NCBI GenBank assembly: GCA_027306955.1
Contig: DAHUXX010000161.1
Span: 1-14,731 of the forward strand
Direction of reading: 5' to 3'
DNA from: Acetobacteraceae bacterium
GTDB lineage: Bacteria; Pseudomonadota; Alphaproteobacteria; Acetobacterales; Acetobacteraceae
DNA length: 14,731 nucleotides
Positions 7,531 to 14,658 of this stretch are shown here, piece after piece; positions within the stretch are counted from its first letter, which is position 1, and every line of letters begins with the position of its first letter. A model generated the notes under the pieces. It was not told the origin of the DNA. It saw nothing but the letters and a program-made list of their open reading frames with translations, and made no database searches. The position numbers were made by a program, and so were the translations under genes.

Positions 7531-8304
7531 ATGGGCGCCAACCTACGCACTCGCGTCGAGGACGGTATCGCCGTCGTCGCGCTGGCGCGCCCGCACAAAC
7601 GCAACGCCATCGACGACGCCACCGTCGCCGAGCTCGGCGCCTTCTTCGCCGCTCCGCCAGCGCAGGCGCGCGCCGTGGTGCTGCACGGCGAGGGCGAGCA
7701 TTTCTCCGCTGGCCTCGACTTGTCCACGCTCGCCGAACGCAACGCCGAGGACGGCATTGCGCATTCCCGCGCCTGGCACCACGCCTTCCGGGCCATCGAG
7801 TTCGGCACCATCCCGGTCGTCGCGGTCCTGCACGGCGCGGTGGTGGGCGGCGGGCTGGAACTCGCCGCTGCCTGCCACATCCGCGTCGCCGAGGCGGGGG
7901 CCTTCTACGCGCTGCCGGAGGGCTCGCGCGGCATCTATGTCGGCGGCGGCGCCTCGGTGCGGCTCGCGCGCCTCATCGGCGTCGCGCGCATGGCGGACAT
8001 GATGCTCACGGGCCGCGGCTACACCGCGGCGGAGGGCGCCGCACTCGGCTTCTCGCAATACGTCGTGCCGGACGGGGAGGGACTTGCGAAGGGCATCGCG
8101 CTCGCCCGCCGCGCGGCGGAGAACGCGCCGCTTACCAATTTCGCCATCCTTCAGGCGCTGCCTCGCATCGCCGCCGCGGACCCGGAGACCGGCCTGCTGA
8201 TGGAAAGCCTGATGAGCGCGATCGCCCAGGATTCGACGGAGGCGAAGCGTCGCCTCGCCGCCTTCCTCGAGGGCCGCGCGGCGAAAGTGGCGCGCCCGGA
8301 ATGA
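7531..8304 (+). CDS. Enoyl-CoA hydratase (crotonase family), probable hydroxycinnamoyl-CoA hydratase
   Basis: A 257-residue cytoplasmic crotonase. In this operon it should add water to the double bond of feruloyl- or p-coumaroyl-CoA. Oxyanion-hole segments FSAG (58-61) and GGG (106-108) are present. Both acidic residues of classical hydratases are visible 20 residues apart, as in rat mitochondrial crotonase (E144/E164): Glu110 in GGGLELA and Glu130 in LPEG. The retro-aldol hydroxycinnamoyl-CoA hydratase-lyase of Pseudomonas has, from memory, GGGFSP with Ser at the first of these places. This protein therefore looks like a hydratase that leaves a beta-hydroxyacyl-CoA rather than an enzyme that cleaves to vanillin; this is an inference from residues. 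First gene of a five-gene operon; its TGA overlaps the ATG of feruloyl-CoA synthase (ATGA). Some crotonases of this neighbourhood are annotated only generically, so a hydratase-lyase role is not fully excluded. Confidence 0.92.
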   Translation: MGANLRTRVEDGIAVVALARPHKRNAIDDATVAELGAFFAAPPAQARAVVLHGEGEHFSAGLDLSTLAERNAEDGIAHSRAWHHAFRAIEFGTIPVVAVLHGAVVGGGLELAAACHIRVAEAGAFYALPEGSRGIYVGGGASVRLARLIGVARMADMMLTGRGYTAAEGAALGFSQYVVPDGEGLAKGIALARRAAENAPLTNFAILQALPRIAAADPETGLLMESLMSAIAQDSTEAKRRLAAFLEGRAAKVARPE

Positions 8305-10082
8305 TCGCACCCTTCCGCCCGGTCCGCCTCGGTTCGCTGGAGGCGGATTTCGAGCACCGCGCCGACGGCTCGCTCCTCGTCACCCCACGCGCGAAGCTCG
8401 GCCCCTATCCGAAGAGCCTCACCGAGCGCCTGGAGCACTGGGCGCGCCTGCACCCGGACCGCACCCTGTTCGCCCAGCGGGAGGGCACCGCCTGGCGCCA
8501 CGCGACCTACGCCGAGGCCTGGTCCGCCGCCCGCGCCCTCGGCCAGGCGCTGCTCGATCGCGGGCTCGACACCGAACGGCCGGTCGCCGTGCTTTCAGGC
8601 AACGATATCGAGCATGGCCTGCTCGGCCTCGCCTGCCTGCACGTGGGCATTCCCTATGCCCCGATTTCCACCGCCTATTCCCTGGTTTCCACGGATTTCT
8701 CCAAGCTGCGGCACATCCTGGGCCAGTTGCGCCCAGGCCTGATCTTCGCAGCGGACGGGAATGCCTACGCGCGCGCCTTCCCTGCACTGCCGCCGGATGC
8801 GGAACTCGTGGTCGCGAACCGCCTGTCCAACGCGCGCACGATGACCGCCTTCGCCGACCTGCTCCGCACGACACCGACCAAGGCCGTGGAGGAGGCTGCC
8901 GCTCGTGTCGGGCCCGAGACGATCGTCAAGCTGCTCTACACCTCGGGCTCCACCGGCCTGCCCAAGGGCGTGATCAACACCCAGCGCATGCTGTGCAGCA
9001 ACCAGGCGATGCTGCTCGCTTGCTACCCGTTCCTCGCCGAGGAGCCGCCGGTGCTGCTGGACTGGCTGCCCTGGAACCACACCTTCGGCGGCAACCACAA
9101 TATCGGCATCGTCGTGCACAACGGCGGCAGTCTCTACATCGACGACGGCCGTCCGACCGCGGAGCTCTTTGGCGAGACCGCGCGCAACCTGCGCGAGATC
9201 GCGCCCAGCGTCTATTTCAACGTCCCCAAGGGCTACGAGGAACTCCTGGTCGCTCTGCGCGCGGATGCCGCCCTCGCCAGGCATTTCTTCAGCCGTCTGC
9301 GGATGCTGTTCTACGCCGGCGCCTCGCTCGCGCCGCATGTCTGGCATGGGCTGGAAGAAGTCGCCTACGAAACGATCGGCGAGCATATCATGATGATGAC
9401 CGGCCTGGGGGCGACAGAAACCGCTCCATTTGCCATCGCCACGCGCCCCGACTGCACCGGCCCCGGCATCGTCGGCCTGCCGGCGCCGGGGGTGGTGCTG
9501 AAGCTCGTGCCCAACGGCGAGAAGCTCGAGGCGCGCGTCAAGGGGCCCAATATCACCCCAGGCTACTGGCGCGACGCAGCCAGGACCCGCGCCGCCTTCG
9601 ACGAAGAAGGGTTCTACCAGTTCGGCGATGCACTGGCCTTCGTCGATGCAGCCCGCCCGGAACTCGGCTTCCGCTTCGACGGCCGCGTCTCGGAGGATTT
9701 CAAACTCGCCACAGGCACCTGGGTCAGCGTCGGTCCGCTGCGCGCGCACCTGATCCGCGAGCTCGCCCCCTATGCGCGCGACGTGGTGGTGGCGGGCGCC
9801 GACCGCGACGACGTGCGCGTGCTGATCATTCCGGACGCTTCCGCCCGCGCGCCGGGCGTGAAGGCCGACATCGCCGCCCGTCTGCGCGCCCTCGCCGAAG
9901 CGGCCACCGGCAGTTCCAGGCACGTGGTGCGCGCGGCGCTGTTGTGGTGCCCGCTGTCCATCGATGCTGGCGAGGTCACGGACAAGGGCTCGATCAACCA
10001 GCGCGCGGTGCTGGCGGCGCGGGGCGACGTGGTCAAGAACCTCTATGCGGAAGGCACGGAGATCGTGATGGAAGTAGAATGA
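8301..10082 (+). CDS. fcs: Feruloyl-CoA synthase (AMP-forming aryl-CoA ligase)
   Basis: A 593-residue ATP-dependent acyl-CoA ligase of the ANL superfamily that activates hydroxycinnamates such as ferulate and p-coumarate to their CoA thioesters. In order: AMP-binding loop YTSGSTGLPKG at 213-223; DWLPWNHTFGGNHN at 254-267, characteristic of feruloyl-CoA synthases; YAGASLAPHVWHG at 338-350; adenine-binding GATET at 370-374; hinge-side GDALAF at 442-447 with Asp443; Arg462 in FDGRVSED; and C-terminal catalytic Lys562 in VTDKGSINQ. Length is close to the family's usual ~600. It starts inside the last codons of the hydratase gene (ATGA overlap) and ends by an identical overlap with the thiolase gene, implying coupled translation. 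The specific subfamily features make the feruloyl-CoA synthase call strong; substrate breadth (coumarate, caffeate, sinapate) is not visible. Confidence 0.92.
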   Translation: MIAPFRPVRLGSLEADFEHRADGSLLVTPRAKLGPYPKSLTERLEHWARLHPDRTLFAQREGTAWRHATYAEAWSAARALGQALLDRGLDTERPVAVLSGNDIEHGLLGLACLHVGIPYAPISTAYSLVSTDFSKLRHILGQLRPGLIFAADGNAYARAFPALPPDAELVVANRLSNARTMTAFADLLRTTPTKAVEEAAARVGPETIVKLLYTSGSTGLPKGVINTQRMLCSNQAMLLACYPFLAEEPPVLLDWLPWNHTFGGNHNIGIVVHNGGSLYIDDGRPTAELFGETARNLREIAPSVYFNVPKGYEELLVALRADAALARHFFSRLRMLFYAGASLAPHVWHGLEEVAYETIGEHIMMMTGLGATETAPFAIATRPDCTGPGIVGLPAPGVVLKLVPNGEKLEARVKGPNITPGYWRDAARTRAAFDEEGFYQFGDALAFVDAARPELGFRFDGRVSEDFKLATGTWVSVGPLRAHLIRELAPYARDVVVAGADRDDVRVLIIPDASARAPGVKADIAARLRALAEAATGSSRHVVRAALLWCPLSIDAGEVTDKGSINQRAVLAARGDVVKNLYAEGTEIVMEVE

Positions 10083-11323
10083 ACGCCGGGGTCGCCGGAG
10101 CCTGGCGCGATGCCTGGCTGCTCGACGGCTGCCGGACGCCCTTCGCGGACTACACCGGGGCGTTCGCTCAGGTCTCCCCCATCGATCTCGGCATCAAGGC
10201 GGCGCGCGAGGCGCTGTCCCGCGCCGAGATGCGGCCCGAGACCATTGGCACGGTCATCGCCGGCAGCGTCGCGCAGGCGAGCTTCGATGCCTACATGCTG
10301 CCACGCCATATCGGCCTCTATGCCGGCGTGCCCCAGGAGGTACCGGCGCATCTCGTCCAGCGCGTCTGCGGTACCGGCATCGAGGTGCTCATGCAGGCGG
10401 CCGACGCCGTCACCCACAAGGGCGTGGAGGCGGCGCTGTGTGTCGGCGCCGAGAGCATGAGCCGCAACCCCGTTGCAGCCTACACGCATCGCAATGGCTT
10501 CCGCATGGGCCAGGTCGAGTTCAAGGATTTCCTGTGGGAGGCGCTACTCGATCCCGCGCCGGGCCTCACCATGGGCGGCACGGCGGAAAACCTCGCGAAG
10601 CGCTACCGGATCGGGCGCGAGGCGGTCGATGTCTTTGCCGCGCGAAGCTTCGCGCGCGCCGTCGCGGCCCATGAGAAAGGATTTTTCGGCGGCGAGATCA
10701 CTCCCGTCAGCAGCGAAACCTTCCGCCTCGAAGGTTACGCCGACCGCGGGATCAGGCTCGACCGCAAGGCCGGGACCGTGGACCTCGACACCCATATCCG
10801 CCCCTCGCCCGTCGAGGCGCTGGCAAACATCCGCCCAGCCTTCGGCGGCGTGCAGACCGGCGGCAATTCCTCGGGCGTGGTGGATGGCGCGGCCGCTGGC
10901 ATCGTGGTCTCCGGCGCCTGGCTGCGCGGCGAGGGGCGTACGCCGCTCGCCCGCCTGGTCGCCGGCGTCGCCGTGGGCTGCCCGCCGGAGGTCATGGGCA
11001 TCGGCCCGGTGCCGGCCATCCGCTCGTTGCTGCAACGCACCGGATTACACCTCGACGACATCGACCTCGTCGAGATCAACGAGGCCTTCGCCGCCCAGGT
11101 CATGGCCTGCGCCCGCGAGCTCGAGTTGGACGAGGAGCGGCTCAACATCCATGGCGGCGCCATCGCTATCGGCCATCCGCTGGCCGCGACCGGCATCAGG
11201 CTCGCCATCACCCTCGCGCGCTCGCTGCGCCGGCTCGGGCTGCGCCGGGGCATCGCCTCGGCCTGCATCGGCGGCGGGCAAGGCATCGCGCTCCTGATCG
11301 AAAACCCGGAGAAGACCGCATGA
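10079..11323 (+). CDS. Thiolase (acetyl-CoA acyltransferase), probable aryl-beta-ketoacyl-CoA thiolase
   Basis: A 414-residue thiolase. Complete catalytic set: nucleophile Cys97 in QRVCGTG, NEAF at 334-337, His366 in AIGHP, and acid-base Cys396 in SACIGGGQG. In this operon it should split 3-oxo-3-(hydroxyaryl)propionyl-CoA with CoA to acetyl-CoA and the aroyl-CoA (vanilloyl- or 4-hydroxybenzoyl-CoA); this step is inferred from context. Length and motifs are normal for a degradative or biosynthetic thiolase, slightly long. GGAAG at 10070-10074 lies 4 nt before the ATG; the gene begins in the stop of feruloyl-CoA synthase and ends in the start of the dehydrogenase gene (ATGA in both cases). The frame is open upstream to 8993, but that part is shadow of the ligase gene. 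It could also be a general acetoacetyl-CoA thiolase. Confidence 0.93.
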   Translation: MNAGVAGAWRDAWLLDGCRTPFADYTGAFAQVSPIDLGIKAAREALSRAEMRPETIGTVIAGSVAQASFDAYMLPRHIGLYAGVPQEVPAHLVQRVCGTGIEVLMQAADAVTHKGVEAALCVGAESMSRNPVAAYTHRNGFRMGQVEFKDFLWEALLDPAPGLTMGGTAENLAKRYRIGREAVDVFAARSFARAVAAHEKGFFGGEITPVSSETFRLEGYADRGIRLDRKAGTVDLDTHIRPSPVEALANIRPAFGGVQTGGNSSGVVDGAAAGIVVSGAWLRGEGRTPLARLVAGVAVGCPPEVMGIGPVPAIRSLLQRTGLHLDDIDLVEINEAFAAQVMACARELELDEERLNIHGGAIAIGHPLAATGIRLAITLARSLRRLGLRRGIASACIGGGQGIALLIENPEKTA

Positions 11324-12075
11324 AGCTCGACGGATATTCCGCCATCGTCACGGGGGGCGCCTCGGGCCTCGGCGCCGCCACGGCCCGCGCTTTGGCCGGC
11401 GCCGGCGCCAGCGTGCTGCTCGCCGACCTGCAGGACGGCGCGGCGTTGGCGGCCGAACTCGGCGGGGCCGCGATCCGGGGTGATGTCGCGGAGCCGGATT
11501 TCGCGGAGTCAGCGGTCGCGCGTGCCGTGGAACTCGCACCGCTGGGCGTGCTGGTCAACTGCGCCGGCGTTGGCAGCGCTGGGCGCATTCTCGGCCGCGA
11601 CGGGCCGATGCAGCTCGACGCCTACACCCGCGTCATCCGCGTCAACCTCATCGGCAGCTTCAACATGCTGCGCGTCGCCGCCGGCGCGATGGCGAAGAAC
11701 GCGCCGCAGGGAAGCGACGGCGAGCGCGGCGTCATCGTCAACACCGCGTCCATCGCCGCCTATGACGGGCAGGTCGGCCAGGCGGCCTATGCCAGTTCCA
11801 AGGCCGGCATCGTCGGCCTCACGCTGCCTGCCGCGCGCGAGCTCGCCCGCGCGGGCATCCGGGTCGTCACCATCGCGCCGGGCCTGTTCGAGACGCCGAT
11901 GATGATGGGCCTGCCGGCGGACGTGCAGGCGAGCCTCGGCGCCTCCGTCCCCTATCCGCCGCGCCTCGGCATGCCGGCGGAATACGCCGCCCTCGCGCTT
12001 CATATCGTTGCCAACACGATGTTGAACGGCGAGACCATCCGCCTCGATGGCGCGCTGCGCATGGCGCCCCGCTGA
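11320..12075 (+). CDS. Short-chain dehydrogenase, probable NAD-dependent 3-hydroxyacyl-CoA dehydrogenase
   Basis: A 251-residue classical SDR with Rossmann motif TGGASGLG at 11-18, Asp36 after the second strand (favours NAD over NADP), NCAG at 80-83, Asn109, and catalytic Ser144, Tyr157 and Lys161 (YASSK at 157-161). The PGLFETPMM stretch at 187-195 resembles type-2 3-hydroxyacyl-CoA dehydrogenases (HSD17B10/FadB2-like). In this operon it is expected to oxidise 3-hydroxy-3-(hydroxyaryl)propionyl-CoA to the beta-keto thioester, the step between hydratase and thiolase (inference). GGAG at 11308-11311 lies 8 nt before the ATG; the start overlaps the thiolase stop. The thioesterase gene follows after 11 nt. 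Confidence 0.93.
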   Translation: MKLDGYSAIVTGGASGLGAATARALAGAGASVLLADLQDGAALAAELGGAAIRGDVAEPDFAESAVARAVELAPLGVLVNCAGVGSAGRILGRDGPMQLDAYTRVIRVNLIGSFNMLRVAAGAMAKNAPQGSDGERGVIVNTASIAAYDGQVGQAAYASSKAGIVGLTLPAARELARAGIRVVTIAPGLFETPMMMGLPADVQASLGASVPYPPRLGMPAEYAALALHIVANTMLNGETIRLDGALRMAPR

Positions 12076-12086
12076 GCGAGCCGCCG

Positions 12087-12530
12087 ATGAGCTTCGTGAA
12101 CCGCCGCGACATCACGATCGAGTGGGGCGACTGCGACGCCGCGGGCATCGTCTTCTACCCGCGCTATTTCGCGATGTTCGATGCGTCCGCCGCGCACCTG
12201 CTCGCCGCCGCTTTCCGCATGCGCCAGCCCGACTACCAGCGCCATTTCGGCATCGCAGGCATCCCGATGGTCGACACGCGCGCTGTCTTCCTTCTGGCGT
12301 CGAGCTACGGCGACGAGGTGGTGATCGAGAGCCGCGTGACCGAGATCGGCCGCAGCAGCTTCTCGGTGCATCACCGTCTGCTCAAGCCCGGCGAAGGTGA
12401 AGGTATCGAGGCGCTTGCCGCCGAATGCTGGGAAAAGCGCGTCTGGTCGATGCGTGACCCCAACGATCCCACCCGGCTGCGCGGCGCACCGGTGCCAGCG
12501 GAGGCGCGCCGCCTGCTCGGAGTCGGTTGA
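12087..12530 (+). CDS. 4-Hydroxybenzoyl-CoA thioesterase-like hotdog-fold enzyme
   Basis: A 147-residue hotdog-fold acyl-CoA thioesterase. The N-terminal IEWGDCDAAGIVFYP (11-25) matches the signature of Pseudomonas 4-hydroxybenzoyl-CoA thioesterase, including Asp17 at the same residue number as its catalytic Asp (from memory). Length is close to the 141 residues of that enzyme. There is no signal peptide, so it is cytoplasmic. As last gene of the operon it should hydrolyse the aroyl-CoA made by the thiolase to free hydroxybenzoate or vanillate and CoA (inference). It starts 11 nt after the dehydrogenase stop, with only a weak ribosome site, and its TGA is 6 nt from the stop of the convergent cytochrome gene. 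Could alternatively be a general YbgC-like housekeeping thioesterase, but the sequence signature and context favour an aromatic substrate. Confidence 0.9.
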   Translation: MSFVNRRDITIEWGDCDAAGIVFYPRYFAMFDASAAHLLAAAFRMRQPDYQRHFGIAGIPMVDTRAVFLLASSYGDEVVIESRVTEIGRSSFSVHHRLLKPGEGEGIEALAAECWEKRVWSMRDPNDPTRLRGAPVPAEARRLLGVG

Positions 12531-12536
12531 GCCCGC

Positions 12537-13010
12537 TCAGCCGCCACTCTCGCCGCTGCCCTCGCCGCCTCCGTTGACGTTATGGCAGAGATTGCAGGCG
12601 GCGGCCTTGCGGATGCCAGGCCCGGTGCCGATGCCCGGGCGCAGCAGCCTGGCATGGATCACGCGCCAGAATGGCATGTCGGTGATGCGCATCGGCGTCA
12701 TGCCCGGCGAGACGCCCATGAGGAAGCGGCTGTTGCCGAGCGGCCCGTCCGCGGCATTGTCAGCGAGATAGGTCAGGATCGCCGCGGTGTCCCGGCGGCC
12801 CAGCGAGGCGTCCTCGCCGAAATGGTGCCGCAGGCCGGCGACGATTGCCTTCCAGGACCGCGCCGGCAGCAGCGTCGGCGGATAGGCCATGTGGCAGGCG
12901 CCGCATTGCGTCGCGTAGGTCTGCTGCGGCGTCGCGGCCAGCGCGGTACCGCCCGAAAGCAGCAGGGCGGCGAGGAGGGGGGCGGCGGGGAGAAGGGCGG
13001 GGCGCGTCAT
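12537..13010 (-). CDS. Diheme cytochrome c (DHC family), free-standing
   Basis: A 157-residue periplasmic cytochrome c with two heme attachment motifs, CGACH (36-40) and CNLCH (139-143). Residues 1-25 form a signal peptide ending ALA. Between the hemes it has LRHHFGEDASLG (60-71) and MTPMRIT..FWR, which match the DHC domain fused to the cytochrome b encoded upstream in the same operon. DHC proteins are known electron donors to SHP in Rhodobacter. The start was taken as ATG 13010: GAGGGAG (13025-13019) lies 8 nt before it and overlaps the stop of the SHP-like gene. The GTG at 13019 would lie inside that ribosome site. The C-terminus is an unusual Gly/Ser/Glu tail just after the second heme motif. 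Third gene of the operon; converges on the thioesterase gene. Confidence 0.9.
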   Translation of the reverse strand: MTRPALLPAAPLLAALLLSGGTALAATPQQTYATQCGACHMAYPPTLLPARSWKAIVAGLRHHFGEDASLGRRDTAAILTYLADNAADGPLGNSRFLMGVSPGMTPMRITDMPFWRVIHARLLRPGIGTGPGIRKAAACNLCHNVNGGGEGSGESGG

Positions 13011-13018
13011 CCGTTTCA

Positions 13019-13025
13019 CTCCCTC
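13019..13025 (-). promoter_or_regulatory. Ribosome binding site of the DHC gene overlapping the upstream stop codon
   Basis: On the minus strand the sequence reads TGAGGGAG, merging the TGA of the SHP-like gene (13026-13024) with a strong Shine-Dalgarno, 8 nt before the ATG at 13010. This supports the ATG start over the GTG at 13019 and implies coupled translation of the two cytochromes. Confidence 0.65.
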
Positions 13026-13461
13026 ACTGACTGGCCATGAAGGTGATGTAGTTGCCCTTCTCCAGCGCCGTGCACTGCCGGCGATAGACGCTCTGGCAAG
13101 TGCGCCGGAACCACAGCCGCACCTTCGAGGGCTTGGTAAAGCGCGAGGGCGTGCGCGAGACCGCCATCGGCAGGATCACCTTGCCGGCGCGGGTGCGGCC
13201 TCGGTTGCGCGGGTCGGTGGTGTGGCAATAGGAGCAGGAGGGCGTTGCCGGCCGCGCCCCCGCCGGATGGGCGAGGAAAAAGGCACGCCCCGCCGCCACG
13301 GAAAAACCCTTGAAGGCCGGGTCGGCCTTGCGCGCCTCAGCCGCGTAGTGCCCCAGGATCGCGGCGCGCTGCGCGGCATAGTCGGGTGTCGCGACCGCCA
13401 CCCCGGCGGCGGCAGAGCTCGCGAGCAGAAGCGCAGCGGCCAGGCGGATCGGCAGCTTCAT
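13024..13461 (-). CDS. SHP-like monoheme cytochrome c (DUF1924 family)
   Basis: A 145-residue exported cytochrome with a signal peptide (about residues 1-24, cleavage after AVA), a single heme motif CSYCH at 76-80, a basic stretch, and the C-terminal DUF1924/SHP signature SRFTKPSKVRLWFRRTC at 106-122. Cys122 and Cys130 correspond to the disulfide of Rhodobacter sphaeroides heme protein (SHP), an oxygen-binding cytochrome c. In that protein, from memory, the residue just before the first of these Cys is the axial ligand Asn88; here it is Thr121 (codon ACT at 13101-13099). The start ATG overlaps the stop of the cytochrome b fusion gene (ATGA). The frame is open upstream to 13590, but that part is shadow of the fusion gene. 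The partner genes (cytochrome b and DHC) are those found with SHP elsewhere, which supports the assignment. Function is probably binding or reduction of a small ligand such as O2, NO or a peroxide; not determined. Confidence 0.87.
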   Translation of the reverse strand: MKLPIRLAAALLLASSAAAGVAVATPDYAAQRAAILGHYAAEARKADPAFKGFSVAAGRAFFLAHPAGARPATPSCSYCHTTDPRNRGRTRAGKVILPMAVSRTPSRFTKPSKVRLWFRRTCQSVYRRQCTALEKGNYITFMASQ

Positions 13462-14612
13462 TCGACCTGTTCCGGGATGTGGATATTCTCGGGAAGGAAA
13501 CGGCCGCTGCGCGCATCTTGGTGGCAGGCGCTGCAGTTGCTCCTGCCGCCCACCTGCTTGCTCGCGAACACGCGCGCGGGGATGCCCCAATGCATGAACC
13601 GCCAGAACCTTGTCGCCGTGATGCGCATCGGGTCGGTGGGGTCGCGCTGCATCATCCGGTGTGCGAGGAGGGTGTCGGAATGCTCAGCGGAGTTGGCGAC
13701 CAGATAGTCGAGGATGCGCTGGTGCAACTTGGCATCGCCCAGGCTCGCATCCTCGCCGAAATGATGCCGCAGGTCGCCCATCATCTGCCGCCACACCGCA
13801 GCCGGGGCGAGCACCGGGCTGTAGGGCGTGTGGCAGGCGCCGCATTGTTCGGCATAGGTGGCGTCGAGCTTCGCCGGTGGCAGGCCGGCGACCGGCCCCG
13901 TGGAGGCGCGATACACCACGAGTGTCGCCACCGCGACGGCGCCGATCCCGCTTGCGGCTGCGAGCAGCGGGTGCGCGCGCCGCGTGGGCGGGGGGGGCGC
14001 CGGCGGCTCCGCGGCCTTGCGCCCATGGATCATCGCCGCGACCAGGTTCTCCTGCCCGCGCTTGCCTTCGAACCAGACGCCCCAGAGATGCGCCGCCACC
14101 ATGATCATCAGCAGCCAGGCCAGGGGCTGGTGCAGCCCGTAGATCAGCCAGCCGGCATCGAAACCGATAAAGCTCCGGAACGGTCCCTGCTTGAACATCC
14201 CGGCCAGCGCCGCGGTGCCGGTCAGCACGATCGCAAGCAACACCGCCAGCATCGCGTAGACCATGAGCGCGCCGAGCGGGTTGTGCCCGAGATGGCGCTC
14301 GTGCCGCCCGAAGCGGATGTCATCAAGGTGTTCGAGCGCCGCCTGCTTCGACGGCGGAAAACTGTCGAACCGCGCATAGCCGCGGCCGAACAGGCCGATC
14401 GCCACGCGCAGCACGATCAGCGCCGAGATCGCCGCCCCCGCGATCAGGTGTAGCGCCAGCGTCGTCATGCCGCCCAGGAACCCGGTGATCCCCGCCACCA
14501 GCACCGCCAGCACCAGCGCCCAATGAAAGGCGCGCACCGTCCATGGCCACACCTCGACGGATGCGCCGCGCGGCTTGGGCGCGATACTCTCGATCAGTCG
14601 GCGCAGGCGCAT
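13458..14612 (-). CDS. Cytochrome b561-type membrane protein fused to a diheme cytochrome c domain
   Basis: A 384-residue inner-membrane protein. Residues 20-200 form a four-helix cytochrome b (PF01292-like) with probable heme-b ligands His30 (RAFHWAL), His55 (LALHLIAG), His161 (YGLHQPLAW) and His175 (VAAHLWGVW). After a Pro-rich linker (203-209, with alternating Pro/Ala) a fifth helix (about 215-234) leads to a periplasmic DHC-like domain with CGACH (257-261) and CSACH (360-364) and LRHHFGEDASLG at 281-292. It likely passes electrons from the quinol pool to the periplasmic SHP-like and DHC cytochromes. The ATG at 14612 has CGGAG centred about 8 nt upstream. The frame remains open to the window edge with no earlier ATG/GTG/TTG in view, so a longer N-terminus is unlikely but not excluded. 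Its stop overlaps the next start by 4 nt. Confidence 0.9.
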   Translation of the reverse strand: MRLRRLIESIAPKPRGASVEVWPWTVRAFHWALVLAVLVAGITGFLGGMTTLALHLIAGAAISALIVLRVAIGLFGRGYARFDSFPPSKQAALEHLDDIRFGRHERHLGHNPLGALMVYAMLAVLLAIVLTGTAALAGMFKQGPFRSFIGFDAGWLIYGLHQPLAWLLMIMVAAHLWGVWFEGKRGQENLVAAMIHGRKAAEPPAPPPPTRRAHPLLAAASGIGAVAVATLVVYRASTGPVAGLPPAKLDATYAEQCGACHTPYSPVLAPAAVWRQMMGDLRHHFGEDASLGDAKLHQRILDYLVANSAEHSDTLLAHRMMQRDPTDPMRITATRFWRFMHWGIPARVFASKQVGGRSNCSACHQDARSGRFLPENIHIPEQVE

Positions 14613-14631
14613 GCGGGGCTCCGGGCGGCAG

Positions 14632-14658
14632 GGCAGATGGGGCAGGTGGGGCAGGTGG
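14632..14658. repeat. Three tandem 9-bp units upstream of the cytochrome operon
   Basis: GGCAGATGG, GGCAGGTGG and GGCAGGTGG follow one another directly, about 20-46 nt before the cytochrome b start codon (on the minus strand the unit reads CCACCTGCC). The remaining sequence to the window end (14659-14731) shows no clear promoter or gene. The repeat could be part of an untranslated leader, a binding site array or a chance low-complexity patch. Confidence 0.45.

Noticed and set aside
8595..9923. 442-codon minus-strand frame inside feruloyl-CoA synthase
   Set aside because: Antisense shadow with no motif, while the plus strand has all ligase motifs.
13011..13019. GTG start of the DHC gene at 13019
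   Set aside because: It would lie within the ribosome binding site GAGGGAG; the ATG at 13010 has correct spacing and gives a clean signal peptide.
13386..14453. 355-codon plus-strand frame opposite the cytochrome b fusion
   Set aside because: Shadow frame rich in Arg/Gln/His; the minus strand carries membrane helices and two CxxCH motifs.
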